From Gracilinema caldarium DSM 7334 (lineage in GTDB: Bacteria; Spirochaetota; Spirochaetia; Treponematales; Breznakiellaceae): a DNA stretch of 64,000 bases. A program made the translations under genes and the position numbers. The notes under the pieces were generated by a model. It did not search any database and was not told where the DNA came from. It saw nothing but the letters and a program-made list of their open reading frames with translations. Below are positions 25,951 through 34,573 of this stretch, in pieces (the first letter of the stretch is position 1; every line of letters starts with the position of its first letter). The stretch is from NCBI RefSeq assembly GCF_000219725.1, contig NC_015732.1, forward strand, positions 186,001 through 250,000. Direction: 5' to 3'.

Positions 25951-26458
25951 AACAGGTGATGATGGAACAACGGGGCTCTGGTCCGGTGAACGGATAGGAA
26001 AAGATTCGCTTCGGGTTGAATGCTATGGTACGGTTGATGAACTTAATGCTTTCTTAGGTGATGCTCGCAGATATGTAAAAACCGATAGAGTGAAAGAAAT
26101 GATCGATATAATTCAACGGGATCTGTTTCGAGTTGCCGGTTCTTTGGCCACAAGTAGTCCTGGTGCTTATATTCAACCAGTGACCGAAGAGGATGTAGAT
26201 CGGTTAACTAACTGGGTCTATGAGTTGGAAGCGGCTGTTCCGCTTAAAGGGTTTGTTATTCCTGGATCCATCGATAGTTCGGCTAAACTTGATATTTGCA
26301 GAACCGTGTGTCGTCGTGCGGAGCGGCGTATTGTGGCTCTGGCTCGGCAGGATGTAGTAGATGGCCCGACTCGTCGTTTTGTGAACCGATTGTCGGACCT
26401 TCTCTTTATGTTGGCCCGCTATGAAGAACAGGCAGAGGGCGCTATCCGTTATAAATAA
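25934..26458 (+). CDS. PduO-type cob(I)alamin adenosyltransferase
   Basis: Transfers adenosyl from ATP to cob(I)alamin to form coenzyme B12. The 174-residue length matches the ATR/PduO family. Visible motifs: TKTGDDGTTGLWSGERIGKDS at the N-terminus (ATP-binding), VECYGTVDELNAFLG, and CRTVCRRAERRIVALA followed by FVNRLSDLLFMLAR in the helical core. AGGAG precedes the ATG at a good distance, within the 3' end of the alaX gene, so the two are cotranscribed. Nothing else for cobalamin is in the window. Confidence 0.94.
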   Translation: MSISTKTGDDGTTGLWSGERIGKDSLRVECYGTVDELNAFLGDARRYVKTDRVKEMIDIIQRDLFRVAGSLATSSPGAYIQPVTEEDVDRLTNWVYELEAAVPLKGFVIPGSIDSSAKLDICRTVCRRAERRIVALARQDVVDGPTRRFVNRLSDLLFMLARYEEQAEGAIRYK

Positions 26459-26488
26459 AAAAAAATCCATGATAGAGAGCTACAAACC

Positions 26489-26535
26489 TTGACGAACCAT
26501 GTTGGTATATGATATGTTAACGACCGGTCGGTAAC
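26489..26535 (+). promoter_or_regulatory. Efflux-operon promoter and TetR-type operator
   Basis: TTGACG (26489-26494), 18-bp spacer and TATGTT (26513-26518). Overlapping the -10 and predicted start is a 20-bp near-palindrome at 26516-26535 centred on ACCGGT, symmetrical except for one mismatched pair. Its position between -10 and the regulator ATG (26542) suits autorepression by the encoded TetR protein. Confidence 0.75.
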
Positions 26536-26541
26536 ATTAAG

Positions 26542-27765
26542 ATGACTAAGCAAGATATTATTACGGCTGCCTTTGTTGTTTGGGGACGGAGTTTCTACAG
26601 TAATATGAGTCTCACTGATGTTGCAGCCTACTTAGGGGTAACGAAGCCTGCATTGTATCGTCATTTTGCGAATAAAGAAGCTTTGCTCAGTGCTTTATAT
26701 ACCGATTTTTTTGATCGTTTTGCTTTTTATTTAGAGCCAAATTTACCTTTCTTACTTCAATCTGAAGAGACTGAAAAGGTTCTAGGTGTGGCACGAATAA
26801 TGACTAATTACTTTATTAATCATAAATATGATTTCATTTTTTTCTTAAATTTAGTATTAGGTCAAGAAAAGCCAGGTCGTGCTTTCCGACAGGAATTAAA
26901 GCAAAGGGGGCTACTATTTTGGGACATTGAACCGGATTCAGCAAAAAAAGGTTCTTTTTCACTCATACGTATTGTTTCAGTAACAATGGTCTTCTCAATT
27001 GCCCTGTTTCATTTTAAATTGATGCATGTATCTGATGAAATTACTGTTGGTGGGTCTCATGGTTCTGTACAAGCAGTTCTTGATCTTATAGAACATGGGT
27101 TATGCGAAATCGATGCTTCTTCTCGATTACCCGATTTTGCAGGTCTGGATGAATCTTTTACTAGACTATTTGAGGCTCTCAATCAATATGATTTACAAAA
27201 TCATACTGCTTCAGGTCAAATTCTTAAGGCTTTAGCAAATACTATAGCTGAATTAGGTCCCTGGAAGGCTTCTATGAATCTGGTTGCAAAGAAAGCAGGC
27301 CTTGCGAAAAGTAGCCTGTACAGTCACTTTTTAAGCAAAGAAGAAATGTTGCGCCAGTTGTTTTTAAATGAATTTGAAATATTGGCAAACCATATGGAAA
27401 AAGTTGTGGCCCTGTGTTCAGATCCGCTTTCTAAACTCTACCTTACCATGAGAATTGTAGTTGCCTATTTACGTAACCATCAAGATATACTTCGGGTTTT
27501 AGATTGGGTTCGTCTACAAAGAATTTCTCTTGGATTTCTTATGCCCGAACGGGGACAAACCCTTTTTTCTTTTGTTAAAGATTTACCCTTGCGATCAACC
27601 CTTGCAAATTGGGATGAGTTAATCGTAGCTCGCTGGGTTCTCTTTCTTGTGGTGAATCAACTCATGATTGAACTTCGTCATGGTGTGGATGAAGTAGAAT
27701 CACTGAATAATCTTAAGTATCTTTTTAATTATATTATTACAGGAGTAAAGGGATGGAAAAAATAA
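26542..27765 (+). CDS. Regulator with two tandem TetR units
   Basis: A 407-residue protein, about twice the usual TetR length. The first helix-turn-helix (about residues 5-50) reads SLTDVAAYLGVTKPALYRHFANKEALL; a second one (about 232-280) reads SMNLVAKKAGLAKSSLYSHFLSKEEMLRQLF. Each is followed by an alpha-helical region like a TetR ligand domain, so the gene looks like an internal duplication or fusion of two full repressors. It sits first in the efflux operon behind a palindromic operator and overlaps the TolC gene by 13 nt. Likely an autoregulator of the pump; ligand unknown. The 5' leader is short with a weak ribosome site. Confidence 0.88.
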   Translation: MTKQDIITAAFVVWGRSFYSNMSLTDVAAYLGVTKPALYRHFANKEALLSALYTDFFDRFAFYLEPNLPFLLQSEETEKVLGVARIMTNYFINHKYDFIFFLNLVLGQEKPGRAFRQELKQRGLLFWDIEPDSAKKGSFSLIRIVSVTMVFSIALFHFKLMHVSDEITVGGSHGSVQAVLDLIEHGLCEIDASSRLPDFAGLDESFTRLFEALNQYDLQNHTASGQILKALANTIAELGPWKASMNLVAKKAGLAKSSLYSHFLSKEEMLRQLFLNEFEILANHMEKVVALCSDPLSKLYLTMRIVVAYLRNHQDILRVLDWVRLQRISLGFLMPERGQTLFSFVKDLPLRSTLANWDELIVARWVLFLVVNQLMIELRHGVDEVESLNNLKYLFNYIITGVKGWKK

Positions 27766-29138
27766 AAATCGCTTTTCTGGTATTTTTTGCTGTAGGATGC
27801 GGTACCCTTATCGCTCAAGAACCATACACCTTATCTATTGATAAAGCGGTTGCCTTAGCGATTGAACATAATCTTAGTTTGAGCAATACAAAGCGGGATC
27901 TAGAGACAAAACTGCGAAAGGCTGACACAGCTTGGAATGTCTTTATCCCCACGGTGGATGTAAGTGGGACCATGGCCAGGACGAACGAAGCTAGTACGGT
28001 CTCCGCTCTGGTACCGGTGTCCCCGACTGGTCCAGGCGGTAGTTATGATTATGTCCTACCTTATTCTCAAACGTTACCCCAATGGAGCCTTTCGAGCCGA
28101 TTATCAGCCTCTTTAACGTTTAATATTGCTTTATTTGAAGGCATAAAGAATGTTAGGATGGAATATGAGAATGGTAAAATTAGTTATCAAAAGGCCCGTT
28201 TGCAGCTTGAACGAGATATACGAAAAAGTTATCTTCAAATATTGTTGTTAAAAGAAAATATTGTATTGTTACAAGAAAATATATCGGCTGCAGAGCGAAG
28301 ATTAGAGATTGCCAGGGCAAATTATCGCGCTGGTTTAGTTCCTGAATTAACTGTACTTCAAGCACAGGTAGGTTTGGAAAATTTAAGGCCCTCACTACAG
28401 GATCTACAAAATAATCTACAAATTGCAACCGAGTCGTTAGCTATGAATTTAGGGCTCCCCCATGGAACGAAACTTGAGCTTGAAACGATAGGTTTCCCTG
28501 ACCCCATTTCACTAGATATGGAAAACTTTATTAGTACAGCGATCAATAGTAAACCGGATCTTGAAGAATTACGTCGATCGATTGCGTTGCTTAAGAGTAC
28601 CAGACAGGCAAATTGGTATCAACTTTATACGCCTTCTGTATCCTTGGGTTGGACCTATGATCCTACTTTTCAAGGGGATCCGATGAAGGATAATTGGTTT
28701 AATGGCGATGCCTGGCAGCAACGGTCTGGAATGTTCAGTATTACCTTGGCTTGGCGGCTCAATAGTCTTTTACCAGTTTCTCGGGAAGCGCAAGGCTTAG
28801 TAGATTTGGATGATTCACTAGAAAAAATGAACACTAGTTTAGCTCTTGCCGTGCGAGGTACTGAGACAGAGGTTTACGCTGTTGTATTACAGTTGCAAAA
28901 ATCTCAAAAAAGCATTGAAGCCTTGCAACTTAATGTAAAACTAGCGAGTCGTGCTTATACACTTGCTGAGGATGCCTACCGTGCGGGAACCAAGGATGTT
29001 ATGGAAGTTACGAATGCAGAATTAGATTTAAGGAAGGCCCAATTAGAGGTGCTAAAAGAACAATATAACTATATGACCGGGCTTTTAGACCTGGAATATT
29101 CCATAGGGGTGCCCTTTGGGACTCTGACAAGGAGATAA
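27753..29138 (+). CDS. TolC-family outer membrane efflux channel
   Basis: A 461-residue exported protein with a signal peptide at residues 1-21 (hydrophobic FLVFFAVGCGTLIA then QEPYTLS). The body has the two internally similar halves of the outer membrane efflux family, with long helical stretches (for example QKARLQLERDIRKSYLQILLL and SYKLAEDAYRAG-type YTLAEDAYRAGTKDVMEVTNAE near the C-terminus). AGGAG precedes the ATG in the end of the regulator gene. It would form the exit duct for the adaptor and RND pump encoded directly downstream. A Cys inside the signal (GCG) is probably not a lipobox but this is uncertain. Confidence 0.92.
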   Translation: MEKIKIAFLVFFAVGCGTLIAQEPYTLSIDKAVALAIEHNLSLSNTKRDLETKLRKADTAWNVFIPTVDVSGTMARTNEASTVSALVPVSPTGPGGSYDYVLPYSQTLPQWSLSSRLSASLTFNIALFEGIKNVRMEYENGKISYQKARLQLERDIRKSYLQILLLKENIVLLQENISAAERRLEIARANYRAGLVPELTVLQAQVGLENLRPSLQDLQNNLQIATESLAMNLGLPHGTKLELETIGFPDPISLDMENFISTAINSKPDLEELRRSIALLKSTRQANWYQLYTPSVSLGWTYDPTFQGDPMKDNWFNGDAWQQRSGMFSITLAWRLNSLLPVSREAQGLVDLDDSLEKMNTSLALAVRGTETEVYAVVLQLQKSQKSIEALQLNVKLASRAYTLAEDAYRAGTKDVMEVTNAELDLRKAQLEVLKEQYNYMTGLLDLEYSIGVPFGTLTRR

Positions 29139-29140
29139 GG

Positions 29141-30088
29141 ATGAAACATAATCGTGTAATGATCGTATTGATGGGAGCTATACTTATAACTTCCTGTGGA
29201 CAAGCCTCTAAAAATAAGGAACAGAAATCGAGTAAAACGGATCGTCAAAACCAAACAACGGTGTTTGCAGTTGCTACCACAAAGGCTGTTAAAGGACAGA
29301 TTCGTGATTATATGGCTCTTTCTGGGGATATTGTAGCTAGTAGTACGGTAGATGCCTATTCAGATGTGGCAGGAAAGATAAGTAAATTATTTGTATCGGT
29401 AGGACAGCGGGTTCAAAAGGATGAACCTCTTGCTGAAGTGGATCCTTCTCGTCCGGGTATGACTTTTAACCCTGGTATTGTGAAAGCTCCAATTACTGGA
29501 ACTGTGGTAGCCCTACCAGCTCAATTAGGAATGACCATCTCTCAGTCTGTTACGGTAGCACGATTAGCCGGATCAGGGACCCTCGAAGTGCGAACCTATG
29601 TAGCAGAACGATTTATTTCAAAGATGAAGGTGGGACTTCCGGTGGAACTTACTCTAGATGCATTCCCAGGGAAGGTTTTTTATGGCCAGGTGCGAGAATT
29701 GAGTCCTACAGTGGATCCTGCATCTCGAACTATGGAAGTACGGATTACTGTGAAAAATGAATCGAATATTTTAAAACCAGGATTATTTGCTAAAGTAAAA
29801 ATAATAACTGAAGAAAAAACTGGTGTGGTTAAAATTCCAGCCACCGCAATCGTACGCCGATATGGGGAACAATATGTGTTTACTGTAGAAACAGACCCAC
29901 AAGATCCGGCTCGTACAATTGCTAAAAAACGGGTTGTTACAGCGGGGATCCTTATAGATGACCAGGTTGAAATACGAAATGGTATTGAAGCAGGGGCAGA
30001 AGTGGTTCTTCGTGGACAAAGCCTGTTGGAGGATGGTGTTCAAGTACGGGTAGTAGATACTACAGCGCCATTAAAAACTACGTATTAA
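29141..30088 (+). CDS. RND efflux periplasmic adaptor lipoprotein
   Basis: A 315-residue membrane fusion protein. The signal peptide ends in ILITSC, a lipobox, so it should be anchored by a lipidated Cys at residue 20. A lysine-rich linker follows, then a barrel-sandwich domain (DVAGKISKLFVSVGQRVQKDEPL and APITGTVVALPAQLGMTIS), a beta-barrel (LEVRTYVAERFISKMKVGLPVEL) and a membrane-proximal domain (GVVKIPATAIVRRYGEQYVF). The alpha-hairpin between the lipoyl halves is nearly absent, making it a compact adaptor of the short type. It lies 2 bp after the TolC gene and 9 bp before the pump. Confidence 0.93.
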   Translation: MKHNRVMIVLMGAILITSCGQASKNKEQKSSKTDRQNQTTVFAVATTKAVKGQIRDYMALSGDIVASSTVDAYSDVAGKISKLFVSVGQRVQKDEPLAEVDPSRPGMTFNPGIVKAPITGTVVALPAQLGMTISQSVTVARLAGSGTLEVRTYVAERFISKMKVGLPVELTLDAFPGKVFYGQVRELSPTVDPASRTMEVRITVKNESNILKPGLFAKVKIITEEKTGVVKIPATAIVRRYGEQYVFTVETDPQDPARTIAKKRVVTAGILIDDQVEIRNGIEAGAEVVLRGQSLLEDGVQVRVVDTTAPLKTTY

Positions 30089-30097
30089 GAGGTCCCT

Positions 30098-33000
30098 ATG
30101 AGCATAGCTAAGACGGTCGTATCACGGCCAACTACCATATTTATAGCATTTATTTTGTTATTAGGCCTTGGGGTGTTTGCGACGATTAATCTTCCCATTG
30201 ATCTCTATCCAGAAATTGAGCCACCAATATTGGTTGTTCTCACCAGTTATTCTGGAGCTGGGCCAGAAGAGGTTGAAAAAACAATTACAAGACCTTTAGA
30301 GGGAACGCTTTCCAATGTATCAAGCCTTGAAAAGCTTACATCTTCGAGTTCGAAAGGATCGAGCATGATTATGCTTGAATTTACCTATGGAACCGATATG
30401 GCTGATGCAGCCAATTCGGTCCGAGATAATTTGGAACTCGTGAAACGCTTTCTTCCAGAAGGATCTGATACCCCCCTTATATTTAAGTTTGATCCATCAA
30501 TGATTCCTATTATGGGTCTTATGGTTACAGGAAATCGTACCCCTGAAGAGTTACGAGAAATTTCGGAAAATACGATTTTACCTCGTATTGAACAGGTTCC
30601 TGGAGTAGCGATGGGGGCGGTTTCAGGTGGGCGTGAAAAAATCATTAAGGTGGAAATTCCTCAGAATAGGCTAGAAGCCTATGGGTTAACAATTACTCAA
30701 ATTAAAAATATGTTATCAAGTCAAAATATAGCTGTTTCTGCGGGATCTATCCTCGATAATGGGCTTTCATATTTATTAACTTCTGCGGGAGAGTATCGTA
30801 CCCTGGATGAAATACGTTCTACCGTCATTTCCTATAAAGGTGGTGGTTTGGTAAACGGTGAAATTGAGCCGAGCAAGGTAGTGCGTTTGCAAGATATTGC
30901 TGATGTTTACGAAGGTTATCGTGATGAAGATAGCCTTGTCTTTGTGAACGGACAAGCGGCTGTACAAATTACTGTACAGAAACAGAGTGGAAAGAATTCA
31001 GTTCAAACTGCACGAGAATTACGTAAGCGGTTGAATCAAATTTCTAAAGAAATTCCTCAGGGTATTAAAATTACTGAAATATTTAATACCACAGACATAA
31101 TTGAAAATTCAATAAATCAGGTAACCTCAAGTGCACTACAGGGTGCTATACTGGCAGTTCTTATTCTTTTTGTTTTCCTAAGATCTTTTAAACCAACTTT
31201 AATCATTGGTATAACCATTCCAGTATCACTACTATTTACACTAATGGCTATGTATTTCTGGGGTTTAACCCTTAATGTTATGACCCTCGCAGGTCTTGCC
31301 CTGGGTGTTGGAATGTTAGTGGACAACTCTATTGTTATCTTGGAAAATATATATCGATATAGGGAAAAAGGAGCCAAGCTAACAGCTGCAGCAATCCTGG
31401 GAAGTCAGGAAATGATTAATGCTATCGTTTCATCAACCTTAACGACCATATGTGTATTTGCTCCATTAGTGATGTTTAAGAGTCAGCTAGGTATTGTGGG
31501 TGAGTTGTTTGCCGGACTTGCATTTACAGTTGTTATTTCACTGACTATGTCCTTGGCAGTAGCGATGATGCTGATCCCTGTTCTTACAAGTCACTATCTG
31601 CCTTTAACAACGAGAGTCCAAAAACCACTTCGAGGTTTTCTTGTCCGTATCGATAGACCTTTTGCATTGTTCTTCTCATGGCTTGATCAAGCATACCGAC
31701 ATGCTGTGGACCGGGTATTACGACGTAAGTTGCTAACTGTACTTACCATAGCGATTCTGTTTATTGTGAGCATCATTTCAATTCCCCGGATTGGTTATGT
31801 TTTTATGCCTGAACAACAGGCTGACTCTGTTACCCTTTCGATTGAGCTTCCTGTAGGGACCCCCATTACAGAAACTGAAGCTGTGCTCAAACAGATACAA
31901 ACTATTCTAGAACAGGAGGTAAAAGGGTATAAACGAATAATCTTAACGGTTGGTCAGAAATCCTTTTTTGGCCTAAGTGGCTCTTCTTCAGTACATAAGG
32001 GGAGTTTGCAAATTACATTACCGGATTACAAAGAAAGGATTGATTCCGCTGAGACGATGAAAAATAAAATCCGTGCCCATTTTAATGATTTCCCTGGAGT
32101 AATGATGAGTTTTAGCTCAGGCCAACAGGGTGGGCGAATCGGTTCTTCAAGTCCTATAGATATCGTAATTAAAACTCAGGATCTTATTAAAGGAAAAGCT
32201 ATTGCGGAAAGAATTGCGCAATTACTTAAGGAAAAGGTTCCTGAGGCAAAAGAACCCTTTGTTGATTTGAAGGATGGGCTTCCCCAGGTTGAACTCATCT
32301 TTGATCGGGAACGGATGTATTCTCTTGGTTTAAATGTCTATACTGTTGGGAATGAGCTTAAAGCTGCCGTAGATGGGGTTACCGCAACTAAATTTAGAAG
32401 CAGCGGGAATGAATATGATGTAGTGCTTATTCTCCCCCAATCGGATCGGAACGAATTGCCTGCATTGGATAAAATCTTTGTGATGAGTCCTGCAGGACTT
32501 AAGATCCCCTTAGCAAGTTTTGCTCAATATAAGAAAACCACTGGTCCCATTACCATAAATCGAGAAAATCAAGGTCGTGTTATTCATGTTACTGCAGGTA
32601 CAAGCCCTGGTGTTCCAATTAATAAGGTTGAAAGCAATATACGAGAACTGATTCAGCAGGAAATTCCTGCTGAAGATGATGTCGTGATTGAGTATGCTGG
32701 AGATTACCAACAATTAATGGAATATATAGGTAAATTTGCCCTTATCATGTTGGTCGCCGCTTTCCTGGTGTTCGGTGTTATGGCCAGCCAGTTTGAATCG
32801 TTCCGAGATCCCTTTATCATCATATTTACCATCCCCCTTTCGGTAATTGGAATCGTAGTGATCTATGCTGTAACTGGAGAGGTTTTTAATATCCTTACCG
32901 CAGTGGGGCTATTGGTGTTGATGGGAGTTATTGTAAATAATGGTATTGTTCTTGTAGATTATACGAATCTGTTGAGAAAACGAGGTCTAAGCCTGCATGA

Positions 33001-33301
33001 TGCCTGTGTGGAGGCGGCGGGTAATCGTCTCAGGCCTATATTGATGACTACCTTAACAACAGTACTTGGTCTCGTCCCTATGGCATTCTTCCCTGGTGAG
33101 GGTTCAGAATTGGTTGCGCCTATTGGTAAAACAGTACTTGGAGGGCTTTCCTTTGGTACTCTTATGACCTTGTTTTTAATGCCCGTCATTTATGCAATCT
33201 TTAATAAGCGGGCTGATGAACGGGCCGCCCGTGCAGAGGCTCGGCGGGAGCGAATTGCTGCTGGTTTAAGTAAAAAAGCTGCCCAGGAGGTAAAGTTATG
33301 A
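30098..33301 (+). CDS. RND-family efflux permease (HAE type)
   Basis: A 1067-residue inner membrane proton-driven pump. A first helix (PTTIFIAFILLLGLGVFATINLPIDLYPE) is followed by the large porter loop, a block of five helices about 335-500 with LAGLALGVGMLVDNSIVILENIYR in TM4 (proton-relay Asp), a second porter loop, and final helices with LTAVGLLVLMGVIVNNGIVLVDY and RLRPILMTTLTTVLGLVPMAF. This is the usual 12-helix arrangement of drug/metabolite exporters; the substrate cannot be told. The C-terminal tail is Arg/Ala-rich. It overlaps the following small gene by 4 nt. Confidence 0.96.
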   Translation: MSIAKTVVSRPTTIFIAFILLLGLGVFATINLPIDLYPEIEPPILVVLTSYSGAGPEEVEKTITRPLEGTLSNVSSLEKLTSSSSKGSSMIMLEFTYGTDMADAANSVRDNLELVKRFLPEGSDTPLIFKFDPSMIPIMGLMVTGNRTPEELREISENTILPRIEQVPGVAMGAVSGGREKIIKVEIPQNRLEAYGLTITQIKNMLSSQNIAVSAGSILDNGLSYLLTSAGEYRTLDEIRSTVISYKGGGLVNGEIEPSKVVRLQDIADVYEGYRDEDSLVFVNGQAAVQITVQKQSGKNSVQTARELRKRLNQISKEIPQGIKITEIFNTTDIIENSINQVTSSALQGAILAVLILFVFLRSFKPTLIIGITIPVSLLFTLMAMYFWGLTLNVMTLAGLALGVGMLVDNSIVILENIYRYREKGAKLTAAAILGSQEMINAIVSSTLTTICVFAPLVMFKSQLGIVGELFAGLAFTVVISLTMSLAVAMMLIPVLTSHYLPLTTRVQKPLRGFLVRIDRPFALFFSWLDQAYRHAVDRVLRRKLLTVLTIAILFIVSIISIPRIGYVFMPEQQADSVTLSIELPVGTPITETEAVLKQIQTILEQEVKGYKRIILTVGQKSFFGLSGSSSVHKGSLQITLPDYKERIDSAETMKNKIRAHFNDFPGVMMSFSSGQQGGRIGSSSPIDIVIKTQDLIKGKAIAERIAQLLKEKVPEAKEPFVDLKDGLPQVELIFDRERMYSLGLNVYTVGNELKAAVDGVTATKFRSSGNEYDVVLILPQSDRNELPALDKIFVMSPAGLKIPLASFAQYKKTTGPITINRENQGRVIHVTAGTSPGVPINKVESNIRELIQQEIPAEDDVVIEYAGDYQQLMEYIGKFALIMLVAAFLVFGVMASQFESFRDPFIIIFTIPLSVIGIVVIYAVTGEVFNILTAVGLLVLMGVIVNNGIVLVDYTNLLRKRGLSLHDACVEAAGNRLRPILMTTLTTVLGLVPMAFFPGEGSELVAPIGKTVLGGLSFGTLMTLFLMPVIYAIFNKRADERAARAEARRERIAAGLSKKAAQEVKL

Positions 33302-33567
33302 TTCGACTTGAAATATATGCTAACCGATCTGTAGAGGAAGACCTTTTTGATGGGTTTAAAAAAGCGGGGGTTGCACAATATTATACAAAAATACCTGTAG
33401 TCCATGGTGTTGGTTCTTCAGGGCCCCGAATGGGTGATGCTATTTGGCCTGAAGAAAACTTTGCTCTTATTATCTGGTGTGAAGAACAGGAAGCGCAGCA
33501 AGTTGTTAAGGTTATTGAAGATGTAAAAAAGAAATTTCCCCATGAGGGAATTAAACTTTTTAAATAG
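33298..33567 (+). CDS. Small PII-like protein at the end of the RND operon
   Basis: An 89-residue soluble protein with no signal. The pattern of an N-terminal strand (MIRLEIYANRSVEEDLFDGFKKAG), a YTKIPVVHGVGSSGPRMGD loop, then WPEENFALIIWCEEQEAQQVVKVI suggests a ferredoxin-like, PII-related fold. The family call is by eye and tentative. It shares ATGA with the RND pump gene, so it is made with the pump and may bind a ligand or the pump's cytosolic face. It ends the operon, 81 bp before the convergent phosphatase gene. Nothing shows which signal it would sense. Confidence 0.75.
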   Translation: MIRLEIYANRSVEEDLFDGFKKAGVAQYYTKIPVVHGVGSSGPRMGDAIWPEENFALIIWCEEQEAQQVVKVIEDVKKKFPHEGIKLFK

Positions 33568-33583
33568 TATGACCCTCGATAAT

Positions 33584-33619
33584 GGACAGGATCTGATAAA
33601 TCGTTATTAGGTCCTGTCC
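33584..33619. repeat. Inverted repeat between convergent genes
   Basis: GGACAGGA (33584-33591) and TCCTGTCC (33612-33619) are perfect complements with a 20-nt spacer, placed between the end of the efflux operon and the end of the convergent phosphatase gene. It may be a weak bidirectional terminator; there is no clear T run. Confidence 0.4.
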
Positions 33620-33648
33620 TATAAAGCGAGTACTGCAAAAACTAAGGT

Positions 33649-34473
33649 TTATGTAAGTGTACCGTAAGCAATTTTTATTTGTTGAGCTAATAATTCATAC
33701 ACCCCTGGACGACCAGTAACCAGACCACGATGTATAAAAGGATCATAAGGACGGCCTTGAAAGTTTGTAAAGAGATTTCCTGTTTCTTGAAGAAGTAATA
33801 ATCCAGCGGCAACGTCATAGGGCTGAAGATCTACTTCCCAGAAACCTTGAAAAAAACCTGCTGCAACATAACAAAGATCGAGAGCTGCTGAACCACAACG
33901 GCGGACGTCACGAAATGTTTGTAAGACCTGGTCTAAGGCTCGATAAAATGCAGGGACTGTATCGGGAGACCGATAGGGAGTTCCTGTGGCGATTAGAGCT
34001 CCTATTGGATCCATGAACTGTGCCTTAGTAAGGGGGATCCCATTTCGCCAAGCTCCTGTGTTTGCTATGGCAGTAAAAAGTTCTTCTGTGCTTGGCTTGT
34101 ATACTACGGCTAAGACTGGGTGGTCCTGCTGCCAAAGAGCTATAGAAACAGAAAAATGATCGAGTCCCGAAAGATAGTTAGTTGTACCGTCTAGAGGATC
34201 TACGATCCAGGTATATTCAGTACCCCGTTCTTTTTCTGTTTCTTCCCCATAAAAAGCGGCTTCTGGAAGCGTTTTGTGCAATATAGTCTTTATATGTTGT
34301 TCCGACTCTACATCTACAAAGGAGACAAAATCATGGGCGGCTTTGGTATCACCCCAGCCGGGGCCCCGGCAGCGGAATTCTGACATCTGAAAACTACCTG
34401 CTGCCTTTGCAGCAACAACCATTGCTTGTAGTAATGAAGTATTCATACTCCTGTACCAACTCGATGAATTCAC
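33649..34473 (-). CDS. Inositol monophosphatase family phosphatase
   Basis: Magnesium-dependent phosphatase of the IMPase/SuhB/CysQ family, 274 residues. Metal-site motifs are present: FYGEETEKE, WIVDPLDGTTNYLSGLDHFSVSIAL, and the C-terminal VDLQPYDVAAGLLLLQETG. Members hydrolyse inositol phosphate, fructose bisphosphate or adenosine bisphosphate; motif content does not decide which. The start is uncertain: ATG at 34473 or at 34446 (residue 10), neither with a well-spaced ribosome site. It is divergent from the apbE gene across about 100 bp. Confidence 0.9.
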   Translation of the reverse strand: MNSSSWYRSMNTSLLQAMVVAAKAAGSFQMSEFRCRGPGWGDTKAAHDFVSFVDVESEQHIKTILHKTLPEAAFYGEETEKERGTEYTWIVDPLDGTTNYLSGLDHFSVSIALWQQDHPVLAVVYKPSTEELFTAIANTGAWRNGIPLTKAQFMDPIGALIATGTPYRSPDTVPAFYRALDQVLQTFRDVRRCGSAALDLCYVAAGFFQGFWEVDLQPYDVAAGLLLLQETGNLFTNFQGRPYDPFIHRGLVTGRPGVYELLAQQIKIAYGTLT

Positions 34474-34538
34474 TATAAACAGTTATAGTTCCTTCGTCTA
34501 CATTATACTATTTTTCACTATCTAAATGTATATTACAC

Positions 34539-34567
34539 TTGCTGTAAACAATGCTTCCCGGTATGCT
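34539..34567 (+). promoter_or_regulatory. Possible promoter of apbE with no leader
   Basis: TTGCTG (34539-34544), 17-bp spacer and TATGCT (34562-34567). The ATG at 34574 follows the -10 by 6 nt. Both hexamers are imperfect. Confidence 0.35.
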
Positions 34568-34573
34568 CAGGTT

